In this document: positions 29,601-35,744 of the stretch, piece after piece
Layout of the letters: every line of letters begins with the position of its first letter
How positions within the stretch are numbered: the stretch's first letter is position 1
Source: Pseudomonas sp. GL-B-19
Lineage (GTDB): Bacteria > Pseudomonadota > Gammaproteobacteria > Pseudomonadales > Pseudomonadaceae
Assembly: GCF_019956415.1 (NCBI RefSeq)
Contig: NZ_JAHBDK010000053.1
Coordinates: 182,162-246,161, forward strand
Length of the DNA stretch: 64,000 bases
Reading direction: 5' to 3'
Program-made: the position numbers and the translations under genes
The notes under the pieces: model-generated
What the model saw: only the letters and a program-made list of their open reading frames with translations
Databases searched by the model: none
Told to the model about the DNA's origin: nothing

Positions 29601-30584
29601 CCGGAAATCGGCTTGGTGAATGCCTATGGCCCGGCGGAATGTTCGGATGATGTGGCGTTCTTCCGCGTCGATCTGGCCTCGACGCGCGGCAGCTATTTGC
29701 CGATTGGTACGCCGACCGACAACAACCGTTTGTACCTGCTCGATGGCGCGCTGGAACTGGTGCCGTTGGGCGTGGTGGGCGAGTTGTGCGTGGCAGGCAC
29801 CGGGGTCGGACGCGGGTATGTCAGCGATCCGCTGCGCACGGCGCAAGTGTTTGTGCCGAACCCGTTTGGCGCGCCGGGGGATCGACTGTATCGCACCGGC
29901 GACCTGGCCCGTCGGCGCAGTGATGGTGTATTGGAATACGTCGGGCGTATCGACCATCAAGTGAAGATTCGCGGTTACCGCATCGAACTGGGGGAAATCG
30001 AAGCGCGCCTGCACGAACAGCCGGAAGTCCGCGAAGCGGCGGTGGGTGTGCAGGACGGGGTGAACGGCAAGCACCTGGTCGGCTATTTGGTAGCGGCCAA
30101 TTCTGCGCTCAATCCGACCGAACGCCTGGAGCGGATCAAGCAACAACTGCGCGCCGAGCTGCCGGAATACATGGTGCCGTTGCACTGGTTGTGGCTGGAT
30201 CGCCTGCCGCTCAACGCCAACGGCAAACTCGATCGCAAGGCGTTGCCAGCGCTGGGGATAGGCCAGTTGCAAAGTCAGGATTATCTGGCGCCACGCAATG
30301 AGCTGGAGCAGACGTTGGCGGATATCTGGGCGCAGGTTCTGAAGGTCGAGAAGGTCGGTGTGCGCGACAATTTCTTCGAACTGGGCGGGCATTCATTGCT
30401 GGCGACGCAGATTGCATCGCGGGTGCAGAAAGCGCTGCAACGTGATGTGCCGCTGCGGGCGATGTTTGAATGCAGCACGGTGGCGGAGCTGGCTGAGTAC
30501 ATCGAAGGGTTGGTGGCGAGTGACATCACCGAGGAGAAGGTGGATCGGCTGAATGACCTGATGGCAGCTTTGGAGGGGCTCTAA
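17601..30584 (+). CDS. pvdL: Pyoverdine chromophore non-ribosomal peptide synthetase PvdL
   Basis: 4327 residues. In order: acyl-AMP ligase (1-570, YTSGSTALPKG at 168), carrier (Ser611), condensation (HHIIADG at 802), adenylation (about 1125-1610), carrier (Ser1666), condensation (HHIVTEG at 1858), adenylation (2180-2680), carrier (Ser2737), epimerisation (HHLVVDG at 2913), condensation (HHILIDA at 3384), adenylation (3715-4210), carrier (Ser4265). There is no thioesterase, so the chain passes to another synthetase. PvdL builds the acylated Glu-D-Tyr-Dab chromophore precursor. By hand alignment the last adenylation code is DIWELTADD, the known diaminobutyrate code. The middle reads DAEGIGAVM (Tyr expected, with the epimerase next to it) and the first DVWHFGRIN (Glu expected). 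A ribosome site (CAGGAAACC) precedes the ATG. Confidence 0.97.
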   Translation: MTDAFELPSTLVQALQRRAALTPDRVALRFLADTPDQAVVLSYRELDQRARIIAGALQAQAEFGDRAVLLFPSGPDYVAAFFGCLYAGVIAVPAYPPESAKRHHQKRLLSIISDAAPCVLLTSVDLRDALKQIEDAPLLLCVDTLDAQWANRWIEPNLEDDHIAFLQYTSGSTALPKGVQVSHGNLVANELLIRHGFGIDLNPDDVIVSWLPLYHDMGLIGGLLQPIFSGVPCVLMSPAYFLGRPLRWLEAISEYGGTISGGPDFAYRLCSERVSESALERLDLRGWRVAYSGSEPIRLDTLEGFVEKFAPCGFTPDSFMASYGLAEATLFVAGSPRGQGIGNLRVDDQALAQNLAESGEGRAVMSCGISQPDHAVLIVDPVALTERADNAVGEVWASGPSIALGYWRNPEASAKTFVQHDGQTWLRTGDLGFMRDGELFITGRLKDMLIVRGHNLYPQDIEQTIEREVDVVRKGRVAVFAVHNDGQEGIGIAAEISRSVQKILPPEALINAIRQAVAEAFQEAPSVVVLLNPGALPKTSSGKLQRSACRNRLADGSLDSYALFPSALTEREGKSESASELQTLIGQIWCEQLQVKQINADDHFFLLGGNSIAATQVVARLREALGLELNLRLLFEAPTLGAFAVAVAQQQQDGGVAQGAITPLSRTEAMPQSLAQNRLWITWQLDPHSSAYNIPGALRLRGELDEHALRASFQQLIERHESLRTRFFERDGVALQQVDAAAEFILQVIDISDLPATERETRAEQIREDEARTQFDLEKGPLLWVTLVRLADEEHQLLVTMHHIIADGWSLNVLIDEFSRFYSAASQGQTAAPAALPIRYADYGSWQRQWLAQGEGERQLAYWKARLGDEHPTLSLATDHPRSAQHTHGAARHSVKLDATLSDAIRQTAQAHESTPFMLLLAAFQSLLHRYSGQRDIRIGVPNANRPRLDTQGLIGFFINTQVMRTEVDSRQPFAELLAQARQSALGAQAHQDLPFEQLVEAFPQAREQGLFQVMFNHQQRDLSALRRLPGLLAEELPWHSREAKFDLQLHSEEDQIGRLSLSFDYASELFDAATIERLAEHFSNLLRAICEQPDTAIGDLPLLTPKELDQQTAWSEAPCMPAGQWLPQLLNEQARLLPERTALMWDGGSMDFADLHTQANRLAHYLRDKGVGPDVCVAIAAERSPQLLIGLLAIIKAGGAYVPLDPDYPADRLAYMLSDSGVELLLTQTALLERWPAANGVSVIAMDALNLDRWPSHAPGLHVHGDNLAYVIYTSGSTGQPKGVGNTHAALAERLQWMQNTYRLNDTDVLMQKAPISFDVSVWECFWPLITGARLLIAGPGEHRDPHRIAQLVQEHGVTTLHFVPPLLSLFTDEPLTAQCTSLRRVFSGGEALPAELRNRVLEQLPAVQLHNRYGPTETAINVTHWHCTTADGERSPIGRPLGNVICHVLDSDLNPVPAGVPGELCISGIGLARGYLGRPGLTAERFVVDPLGEQGARLYRTGDRARWTADGVIEYLGRLDQQVKLRGFRVEPQEIEARLLAQHGVAQAVVLVHETVVGRQLIGYYTATETSETEDAQTARLNTTLAAELPEYMVPVQLMRLAQMPLSPSGKLDRRALPEPQWQVREHVEPVTALEQQIASIWREVLGQAQIGLRDDFFALGGHSLLATQIISRTRQACDVELSLRALFENSELGAFAEQVRLIQVSGKTNQLPPIDKVDRSQPVPLSYSQQRMWFLWQMEPDSPAYNVGGMARLRGVLDVGRFEAALQALIMRHETLRTTFPSVDGVARQQVHAQTGLRMEWKDFSALAGEVREQRVQQLADDEAHTPFDLETGPLLRACLVKTSGHEHYLVLTLHHIVTEGWAMDIFARELSALYEAFVDDRESPLAPLPVQYLDYSVWQRQWLESGERQRQLDYWTAQLGREHPLLELPADRPRPPVQSHQGELFRFDLSDDLAVRIRAFNAQNGLTLFMTMTAALAVLLYRYSGQTDLRIGAPVANRIRPESEGLIGAFLNTQVLRCRLDGQMSVGELFAQVRHTVIEGQSHQDLPFDHLVEALQPPRSAAYNPLFQVMCNVQRWEFQQSRTLAGMTVEYLANDARATKFDLNLEVTDLDHRLGCCLTYSTDLFDEPRIARMAGHWRNLLEALLADPQQRLSELPLLDTSEQQTLLDSLGIEPGEHRLDQCIHHLFSEQALARKDAPALTFTGQTLSYAELDSRANQLAWMLRERGVGPQVRVGLALERSLEMVIGLLAILKAGGAYVPLDPEYPLDRLHYMIEDSGIGVLLSDATMFEALGELPTTVARWCLEEDTVGLANYPTTELPFISLPQHQAYLIYTSGSTGKPKGVVVSHGEIAMHCQAVIQRFGMRPDDCELHFYSINFDAATERLLVPLLSGAQVVLRAQGQWDAQEICGLIRRHNINILGFTPSYGSQLAQWLATQGETLPVRMCITGGEALTGEHLARIRAAFKPGLFFNAYGPTETVVMPLASLAPEQLEEGLGSVPIGSVIGARVAYILDADLALVPQGAIGELYVGGAGLAQGYHQRPGMTAERFIADPFAVDGGRIYCTGDLVRQRADGLVEYLGRIDHQVKIRGFRIELGEIETRLLEHASIREAVVLALDAPSGKQLVGYLVTEVAEQDEAQQATLREALKTHLKSQLPDYMVPTHLILLASMPLTANGKLDRRALPAPDPELNRQHYVAPSNALELTLAAIWCEVLNVAQVGLNDNFFELGGDSILSIQVVSRARQQGIHFSPRDLFQHQTVQTLAAVATRTEQVSAEQGLLAGESRLTPIQHWFFDTDIPERQHWNQALLLEPTVALEPHRLEQALLAVIEQHDALRLRFTEVAGQWRAEHQPVSDTELLWQVRVPAMDQCEALFADAQRSLDLETGPLLRALLVDGPEGQQRLLIAIHHLVVDGVSWRVLLDDLQTVYRQLEARQAVNLPAKTSAFKDWAARLQAYAGSESLREELNGWQSQLAGPDVALPCDCPDGGRQNRHAQTVSVRLDAERTRQLLQQAPSAYRTQVNDLLLTALARVVCRWSGDESALIQLEGHGREALFDEIDLTRTVGWFTSAYPLRLTPLDGQGASIKAIKEQLRAVPHKGLGYGVLRYLADDLCRQTMAALPVAPITFNYLGQFDQSFGAQALFRPLDEPVGAAHDPHAPLPNELSIDSQVYGGELVLRWTFSAERHAPQAIADLVDAYLCELQGLIEHCLQDDTGGPTPSDFPLANLTQAQLDALPVPAAVIEDIYPLTPMQEGMLLHTLLEPGTGLYYMQDRYRINSELDPQRFAQAWQAVIARHEALRASFCWNVGEDMLQVIHKPGSTPIEYLDWSAMAESEQEPTLQDLLKSERETGFDLLNQAPFHLRLIKVGAARYWFMMSNHHILIDAWCRSLLMNDFFDIYTALGEGREAQLAVPPRYRDYIGWLQRQILAEARQWWKTNLQGFERTTPIPSDRPFLREHAGESGGMIVGDRYTRLDARDGAQLRELAQAHQLTINTFAQAAWALVLRRLSGDRDVLFGVTVAGRPVDMPQMQRTVGLFINSIALRVKMPEDGQRCSVRQWLSALLDSNMQLREYEYLPLVSIQENSELPKGLPLFDSLFVFENAPVEVSVLDRAQSLNATSDSGRTHTNFPLTAVCYPGDDLGLHLSYDQRYFDESTIERMLGEFKRLLLALVEGFHGDMADLPLLGAEEQDFLVHDCNQSEHEYPLEQSYVALFEAQVTEHPQRIAASCLDQQYSYVELNQRSNRLGHALIAAGVGLDQPVALLAERNLDLLGMIIGSFKAGAGYLPLDPGLPSQRLSRIIELSRTPLLVCTQACREQALALLDEFACAQRPRLLVWEEVQASAVSVANPGIYSGPDNLAYVIYTSGSTGLPKGVMVEQRGMLNNQLSKVPYLNLSDNDVIAQTASQSFDISVWQFLAAPLFGARVDIVPNAIAHDPQGLLAHVSAQGITVLESVPSLIQGMLAQERMSLDGLCWMLPTGEAMPPEVAHQWLLRYPEIGLVNAYGPAECSDDVAFFRVDLASTRGSYLPIGTPTDNNRLYLLDGALELVPLGVVGELCVAGTGVGRGYVSDPLRTAQVFVPNPFGAPGDRLYRTGDLARRRSDGVLEYVGRIDHQVKIRGYRIELGEIEARLHEQPEVREAAVGVQDGVNGKHLVGYLVAANSALNPTERLERIKQQLRAELPEYMVPLHWLWLDRLPLNANGKLDRKALPALGIGQLQSQDYLAPRNELEQTLADIWAQVLKVEKVGVRDNFFELGGHSLLATQIASRVQKALQRDVPLRAMFECSTVAELAEYIEGLVASDITEEKVDRLNDLMAALEGL

Positions 30585-30601
30585 ATATCTAGCGTCTGTA
30601 C

Positions 30602-30637
30602 TGGCCCCTCCGGGCGGCGTTCCGACGAAGGGGCCGG
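30602..30637. terminator. Hairpin between convergent pvdL and dsbG
   Basis: GGCCCCT (30603) pairs with AGGGGCC (30629) around a GC-rich loop in the 59-base gap between the two stop codons. There is no T run; it probably ends both transcripts. Confidence 0.55.
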
Positions 30638-30643
30638 TAAGGC

Positions 30644-31414
30644 CTACTTCGGCCCGAGAATCTTCGCCAACTTGTCCGGCGAAGGCGCGCCTTGCTGCTG
30701 TTGCAGCTCGCCCTTGTCATCCATGTAGAAAATCGCCGGGGTTGCCTGCAACTCCAGGTCTTCCATCAACTGCATGTTCGCCGCCAGTTTCATCTGAATC
30801 GCCGGCGGCACCTCCTTGAGGGCCTTGAGCGAACTCTCCTTGCCAGCCTTTTCGTGTTCTTCCAGCGCTTTGCCCGGGTCTTTGGCCGCCAGCAACGCAG
30901 CCGATTTGCCTGGACTGTCTTCGCGAATGATCCCGACCATGATGTGCCGCAATTGCACCTTGCCGGCCTTCACCCACGGCCGCGCCTGTTCCCAGAACAC
31001 GTTGCAATAAGGGCAGTTCGGATCGCTGAACAGATACACCACACGCGGGGCATCTTTTTTGCCATCACCGATCCAGTTGCTGGCTTCCATCTTGCCCCAG
31101 ACTTCCTTGGACATTGGCGCGTAAACCAGTTTCTGCAACGGTGCGGTGGTCAGGTCTTTGCCGTCGGCATCGTAGAGGTTGCCGAGCAACACATGTTTGC
31201 CATCCGGGGTCAGGTACAGCGCCATGCCACGGTTCTGGTATTGCGCTGCATAACCGCGCAAGCCGTCGGGTGCATCGAACTGGCCGACGATTTTCGCGCC
31301 CTTGGCTTCGATCTTCTTGATCGCTTCAGGCAGTTCTTCAGCGGCCTGTACCGACGGCAGGTGCAGCAGGGCTGCGCACAGGGGCAGCGTCAGCAGGTGG
31401 CGGAGGCGGGGCAT
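30644..31414 (-). CDS. dsbG: Periplasmic thiol:disulfide interchange protein DsbG
   Basis: 256 residues with a signal peptide of about 24 residues (LLTLPLCAALLHLPSVQAAE). An N-terminal cystatin-like dimerisation domain is followed by a thioredoxin-fold domain with active site CPYC (Cys134, Cys137) and the cis-proline loop QATPAIFYMDD. The class acts as a periplasmic disulfide isomerase or a guard of single cysteines and is kept reduced by DsbD. The start overlaps the upstream dsbE-like gene by 25 bases, so it is the last gene of a dsbD-dsbE-dsbG operon, matching P. aeruginosa PA2478-PA2476. Confidence 0.92.
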   Translation of the reverse strand: MPRLRHLLTLPLCAALLHLPSVQAAEELPEAIKKIEAKGAKIVGQFDAPDGLRGYAAQYQNRGMALYLTPDGKHVLLGNLYDADGKDLTTAPLQKLVYAPMSKEVWGKMEASNWIGDGKKDAPRVVYLFSDPNCPYCNVFWEQARPWVKAGKVQLRHIMVGIIREDSPGKSAALLAAKDPGKALEEHEKAGKESSLKALKEVPPAIQMKLAANMQLMEDLELQATPAIFYMDDKGELQQQQGAPSPDKLAKILGPK

Positions 31415-32256
31415 GGCAGTTTCCTTGAAGAGGGGGACGGTGTGGCAGAAGTAGGGGTGTCGAAGTTTTCCAGGGCGCGGGCCAGGCTGGCTTGCGAGAG
31501 TTCGCCCAAATGGCTGCCCAGCAGGCGACCGTCATTGCTATAGAACAGCGTAGTCGGCAACGCCATCGAACCCACGGCCTGACTCAAACGACCGCCGCCA
31601 TCGAACAGCACGTTGGTCAGGCTCAGGCCCTGGGTTTCGAGAAAGGTGGCAACGCTTTGCATGCTTTCGGCCTGATTGACGAACAGGAACGTCAGGTCTG
31701 GCCGGTGTTGCTGGGCATTTTCCAGTACCGGCATTTCTCGACGGCACGGCGGGCACCAGGTGGCCCAGAGATTGATCACCAGCGGACCGCCCTGGTAATC
31801 GGCCAGTTGCACGGTTTCACCGGCGGCATTGCGCAAGGTGATTTCCGGCAGGCGCGTGCCTTGTTCGTAAATGCCCAGGGAGACGGTCGCCAGTAGCCAG
31901 AACGCCAGACCGCTGCCCACGCCGAATCCTAGTGGCCGGCGCAAACCCGGACGACGCCAGCCGCGATACAACGCCGCGAGCAGCAACACGATCACCCCCG
32001 GCCAGGCGAGAAAGCCACCGTCGCGCAGGTCGATGATTTGCCACGGATCGTTGCGATAGTGCGCCCAGTAAACGGCGACGAAACTGACCCGGGCTGCCAG
32101 CATGCCCATCAGGAACAGGCTGAACAGCACCGACTCGGGGTTCTCGCCACCCCGCTTGGCCACCCGCCAGCCGACAAACGTCGCCAGCGCCAGGGCGCTG
32201 ATCAGCAGCAGATGGTTAAGCGCGATGGCAAAGGTGCCGAGGGTGAAAGTCAGCAT
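31390..32256 (-). CDS. Membrane-anchored TlpA/DsbE-like thioredoxin
   Basis: 288 residues from ATG 32256, sharing one base with the dsbD stop. Residues 1-130 contain about four hydrophobic segments (LNHLLLISALALATFVGW, PGVIVLLLAALYRG, GSGLAFWLLATVSLGIY). Residues about 135-270 form a periplasmic thioredoxin domain with WCPPC (Cys168, Cys171) and the cis-proline MALPTTLFY. It probably passes electrons from DsbD to periplasmic substrates. It corresponds to P. aeruginosa PA2477, called dsbE in the copper-response literature, but is unlike classic CcmG because of the multi-pass N-terminus. Confidence 0.86.
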   Translation of the reverse strand: MLTFTLGTFAIALNHLLLISALALATFVGWRVAKRGGENPESVLFSLFLMGMLAARVSFVAVYWAHYRNDPWQIIDLRDGGFLAWPGVIVLLLAALYRGWRRPGLRRPLGFGVGSGLAFWLLATVSLGIYEQGTRLPEITLRNAAGETVQLADYQGGPLVINLWATWCPPCRREMPVLENAQQHRPDLTFLFVNQAESMQSVATFLETQGLSLTNVLFDGGGRLSQAVGSMALPTTLFYSNDGRLLGSHLGELSQASLARALENFDTPTSATPSPSSRKLPCPASATC

Positions 32257-33989
32257 TAACGGGCGTCTCGGGTAGTGGTCCAGCGTTGCAGGAAGGTGTC
32301 GGCATCGACCTCGCCGGTGATGCGCTGGCTGCGACGCTCTTCGCCGTCGGCGCCGATCCACAGAAAACTCGGTGGCCCCGGCACTTTATAACGGCCGAGC
32401 AGGTCGCGGCTGGCGGCATTGTCGGCGGTGACATCCAGCCGGAGCAAGCGCACATCGCTCAACGCTTGCATCACGTTGGCTTTGCCGAAGACCTGTTTTT
32501 CCATGACTTTGCACGAGACGCACCAGTCGGCGTAGTAATCCAGCAGCACCCACTGGCCCTGAGCCTTGGCCGCGTCCAGTTCCCGTTGTAGCGCTTGCGG
32601 GTCTTTGATCGTGGTGAAGGCTTCGTGGCCGACAGGTGCGGCGGCACTGGCCGTGTTTGTACCGCGATAGACCTGCAGTGGTTGAAACAAATCGTCGCTA
32701 CCGCCCGCTGCACCGATTACCAACAGACTGCCCCACAAACCCAACAGCCATGAGCTGGCGCCGAACACGTGCGCCGTACGACCAAAACCGCTGGACTGCA
32801 GCCAGGCGCTGTAAGCCGCCATCAACAGCAATGCGCCGCACAAACCGATCCACAGCGATTCATTAAACACCGGGCGCAACATCAGTAACGCCGTGGCGAG
32901 GAACAGGAAACCGAAGATTCCTTTGAGCAGATTCATCCACGCACCGGGTTTGGGCAAGAAGCGGTTGCCGATGGTTACCAGCAGCAACAACGGCACACCG
33001 ATGCCGATGCCCATGGCGAACAGAATCAACCCGCCATGCAGCGCATTACCGCTTTGCGCGATGTAGAGCAGGGCACCGGCCAACGGCGCGGTCATGCACG
33101 GACCCACCAGCAAACCGGACAATGCGCCCAGCGCACCAGCGCCAACCAGGCTGCCGCCACGCTGATTGCGCGACACGTTTTCCAGGCGGTCGCGCACGGC
33201 CACCGGCAATTGCAGCTCGAAGAAACCGAACATCGGCAACGCCAACAGCACAAACACTGCCGCGAAACTGCCTAGCAGCCACGGGTTTTGCAGCAGCGCT
33301 TGCAGGTTCGCACCCAGCAACGCGGCCAACACGCCCATCGCCGCATACACCAGCGCCATGCTCACCACGTAGCTGCCCGCCAGGGCAAACCCACGTTTAG
33401 GCGTGGCGCCGCTGCCAACAACCAAGCCGGCCAGAATTGGCAGCATTGGCAACGAACAAGGCGTGAACGCCAGCAGCAGACCCAAACCGAAAAACACCAG
33501 CAAACTCCAGCCCAGCGCCCGTTGTTGCAGGTCGCTGGCCAGGGTTTGATCCGGTGCTTCGTTGGCGGCGACCGTGACGTCGCCGCCCAAATCCACCACC
33601 TGCGTTTGCGGCGGGTAGCACAAGCCGGCATCGGCGCAGCCCTGGAAACCCACCTTTATCTGACCGGTCGCACCCGCCGGGATCTTCAGTTCCAGGCCCT
33701 GGCGGTAAACCTGTTGTTCGCCGAAAAACTCGTCGCTGTGTGCTTCGCCTTCTGGCAAGGCGGGATGCTGTTCAGCAGGCAATCCATCGAATTTCAGGCG
33801 CTTCTGATAAAGGTAATAACCGTCGGTAATCTGCCAATAGAGCTGTGTTTCACCGGATTCAAGGCGTTCAGAGGTAAACACGAACGCCTTTTCCACCGGC
33901 AAAAATTCAGGTTTGGTATCGAACGGATTGGTCCCTGCCTGGGCCAGACCCGAGATCAAGAGGACAAAAAATAGAAACAGACGACGCAT
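32256..33989 (-). CDS. dsbD: Thiol:disulfide interchange transmembrane protein DsbD
   Basis: 577 residues. Signal peptide 1-18; periplasmic N-terminal immunoglobulin-like domain with the redox pair Cys118 and Cys124 (GCADAGLCYPP); eight-helix membrane core with Cys178 (FTPCSLPML) and Cys298 (VGPCMTAPL); C-terminal thioredoxin domain with Cys490 and Cys493 (WCVSCK). It carries electrons from cytoplasmic thioredoxin across the inner membrane to DsbG and the DsbE-like protein. This is the first gene of the three-gene operon. Pseudomonas usually encodes a second DsbD near groES, so this one corresponds to DsbD2. Confidence 0.94.
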   Translation of the reverse strand: MRRLFLFFVLLISGLAQAGTNPFDTKPEFLPVEKAFVFTSERLESGETQLYWQITDGYYLYQKRLKFDGLPAEQHPALPEGEAHSDEFFGEQQVYRQGLELKIPAGATGQIKVGFQGCADAGLCYPPQTQVVDLGGDVTVAANEAPDQTLASDLQQRALGWSLLVFFGLGLLLAFTPCSLPMLPILAGLVVGSGATPKRGFALAGSYVVSMALVYAAMGVLAALLGANLQALLQNPWLLGSFAAVFVLLALPMFGFFELQLPVAVRDRLENVSRNQRGGSLVGAGALGALSGLLVGPCMTAPLAGALLYIAQSGNALHGGLILFAMGIGIGVPLLLLVTIGNRFLPKPGAWMNLLKGIFGFLFLATALLMLRPVFNESLWIGLCGALLLMAAYSAWLQSSGFGRTAHVFGASSWLLGLWGSLLVIGAAGGSDDLFQPLQVYRGTNTASAAAPVGHEAFTTIKDPQALQRELDAAKAQGQWVLLDYYADWCVSCKVMEKQVFGKANVMQALSDVRLLRLDVTADNAASRDLLGRYKVPGPPSFLWIGADGEERRSQRITGEVDADTFLQRWTTTRDAR

Positions 33990-34071
33990 GGGTGAGCCTT
34001 ATCCCTGTGCAGGTGAGGTGCACAATGGGAGGCGGCGATTAACCGATGATTAACCGCGCGCCGGCGGATTC

Positions 34072-34770
34072 TCAGCCGTTTAGCAATCCCGGCCAATTCA
34101 CATCATTGACCGCGTGCGGACCGGACTGCACGCTGTTAAGTTGCAGGTTATAGATGAGGTATTGGTTGTCAGTCAAAAAGATATAAAAGTAGTTGTCGGC
34201 AAAGGTTCGGTCTTTTTGTACACCTGTAATAACTCGATTGTTGAAACGTTCCAGGCCATTCCAGGAGGTGGGGGAGATCGCTGGGTAGTTTAGAAGACTC
34301 TTTTTGTAATCAAAGATAAAGTGGTTTCCGTCGCTCATGATGAATTTAAATACGAACGACTTGCCAGTCAAGTCCAGCCATGTCCCGGCGACGATACGAT
34401 CGAAGTAAGGAAGTAATGGCGCCCATACGGTGTCTTTTACAAATTTTGTATAACTGGCTTCATCGGCATCCTGATCATATTTGCAGACGGCAGGCATATC
34501 GTCTTCATAAAAGAACAACCACGAAACGTCCGAGTCGAATCCTGTGATTTCACCGGGCATGTTGGTCGTGGTGAAGCCAAAGCACAGTTTTTTTGCGTAG
34601 CGGTGAAAGCTATCCCATTGGTCTATCGTTATTTCGCGAGGATATCCTTCCGGGACCTCATTATCGCCGGTGTTAAATCGAGAGTATTGATTGGTATCTT
34701 TAAAAAAGAAGTGGATTGCGTCTGCTCCGGAGCGCCAGTCGACTGTGACGAAGTTTTTTAAAGTTGGCAT
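34072..34770 (-). CDS. Hemopexin-like repeat protein (predicted four-bladed propeller)
   Basis: 232 residues, start ATG 34770 with AAGGAA upstream. There is no signal peptide or membrane segment. Residues 18-56 read like a hemopexin repeat: IHFFFKDTNQYSRFN, then VPEGYPREI and W52. Three further weaker blades follow, each with an aromatic strand (WLFFYEDD at 84, FVFKFIM at 139, YFYIFLTDNQY at 194) and ending in W-x-x-[LF] (W116, W170, W226), a spacing of 54-64 residues. The gene and its upstream gap are visibly more AT-rich than the flanking genes, suggesting acquisition. Bacterial relatives include the photopexins of Photorhabdus. Ligand unknown; haem, metal or sugar binding are possible. Confidence 0.7.
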   Translation of the reverse strand: MPTLKNFVTVDWRSGADAIHFFFKDTNQYSRFNTGDNEVPEGYPREITIDQWDSFHRYAKKLCFGFTTTNMPGEITGFDSDVSWLFFYEDDMPAVCKYDQDADEASYTKFVKDTVWAPLLPYFDRIVAGTWLDLTGKSFVFKFIMSDGNHFIFDYKKSLLNYPAISPTSWNGLERFNNRVITGVQKDRTFADNYFYIFLTDNQYLIYNLQLNSVQSGPHAVNDVNWPGLLNG

Positions 34771-35063
34771 GTGCTGATTCCTTTCAGTGGGTGGAAGACT
34801 TTTTGATTTTCTAAATGGAAAGTCTTCATTGTTTAAAGTTTTGGTTGTTGAAGGTTTGTTGCGGGATGAAGCTTATCGTTTAACGAGTATTTGTTAGTAT
34901 GTTTTTTTCAAGTCGTTTGTTTCGCTTTGCAACTAAGCGATATTAAAAATACTTTCAAGGAAGTCGATATGAGAAATCAATACTGTTCGTCAGTCGTTAC
35001 GCTTGCCATAATTGCGCCTTAATCCTCACCTGCTTGAATCGCGTTTTTGCTCATGGAGCTCCC
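34771..35063. other. AT-rich divergent intergenic region
   Basis: About 290 bases between the hemopexin-like gene and dsbR. It is unusually AT-rich and presumably holds both divergent promoters. I saw no clear Fur box, PvdS box or terminator. Confidence 0.5.
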
Positions 35064-35744
35064 ATGCACGTACTGGTTTGTGAAGACGATGAGCTGATCG
35101 CCAGCGGCATTGTTGCCGGCCTCACCGCCCAGGGTCTGACGGTCGAGCACGTCGCGACCGCGTCGTCGGCACGAGCGATGCTTAAGGTCGCTGAATTTGA
35201 CGTCATGGTGCTCGACCTCGGCCTTCCTGACGAGGACGGCCTGAAGCTGTTGCAGCAGCTGCGTCACAACGGTCTGGAGATTCCGGTGTTGATTCTCACC
35301 GCGCGCGATTCCGTGACGGATCGCGTCGATGGCTTGCAAGCCGGCGCGGATGATTACCTGCTCAAACCGTTCGATCTGCGTGAGCTTGCCGCACGCCTGC
35401 ACACGTTGCTGCGCCGGGTAGCCGGGCGCAGCGTCAACCTGATCGAACATGGTGCCCTGACGTACGACCCAAGCAGCCGCGAAACCCTGCTCGGTGGACA
35501 ACCGGTGGACCTGTCGCGGCGTGAGCAGGCGTTGTTGCAGGCGTTGCTGCATAACCGCGGTCGCGTGCTCTCCACCGAACAACTCAAGGACAGCGTCTAC
35601 GGTTTCAACGACGAACTGGAAAGCAACGCCCTCAACGTTCACATCCATCACCTGCGGCGTAAACTCGGTAACGGCATCGTCGAAACCGTGCGCGGCCTGG
35701 GCTATCGCCTGGGCCCTGCTGATGGCGGAGAACACTCAAAGTGA
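35064..35744 (+). CDS. dsbR: Response regulator, OmpR/PhoB family, DsbR type
   Basis: 226 residues from ATG 35064 (GGAG upstream). Receiver domain with acidic pair in VCEDDE, phospho-acceptor Asp51 (VLDLGLPDEDG) and Lys101 (LLKPFD); C-terminal winged helix (residues about 128-220, SRREQALLQALLHNRG, NALNVHIHHLRRKLG, TVRGLGYRLG). In P. aeruginosa PA2479 (DsbR) activates the dsbD-dsbE-dsbG operon under copper stress. The same gene set is present here, with one extra gene inserted between regulator and operon. Its stop overlaps the sensor start. Confidence 0.85.
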   Translation: MHVLVCEDDELIASGIVAGLTAQGLTVEHVATASSARAMLKVAEFDVMVLDLGLPDEDGLKLLQQLRHNGLEIPVLILTARDSVTDRVDGLQAGADDYLLKPFDLRELAARLHTLLRRVAGRSVNLIEHGALTYDPSSRETLLGGQPVDLSRREQALLQALLHNRGRVLSTEQLKDSVYGFNDELESNALNVHIHHLRRKLGNGIVETVRGLGYRLGPADGGEHSK

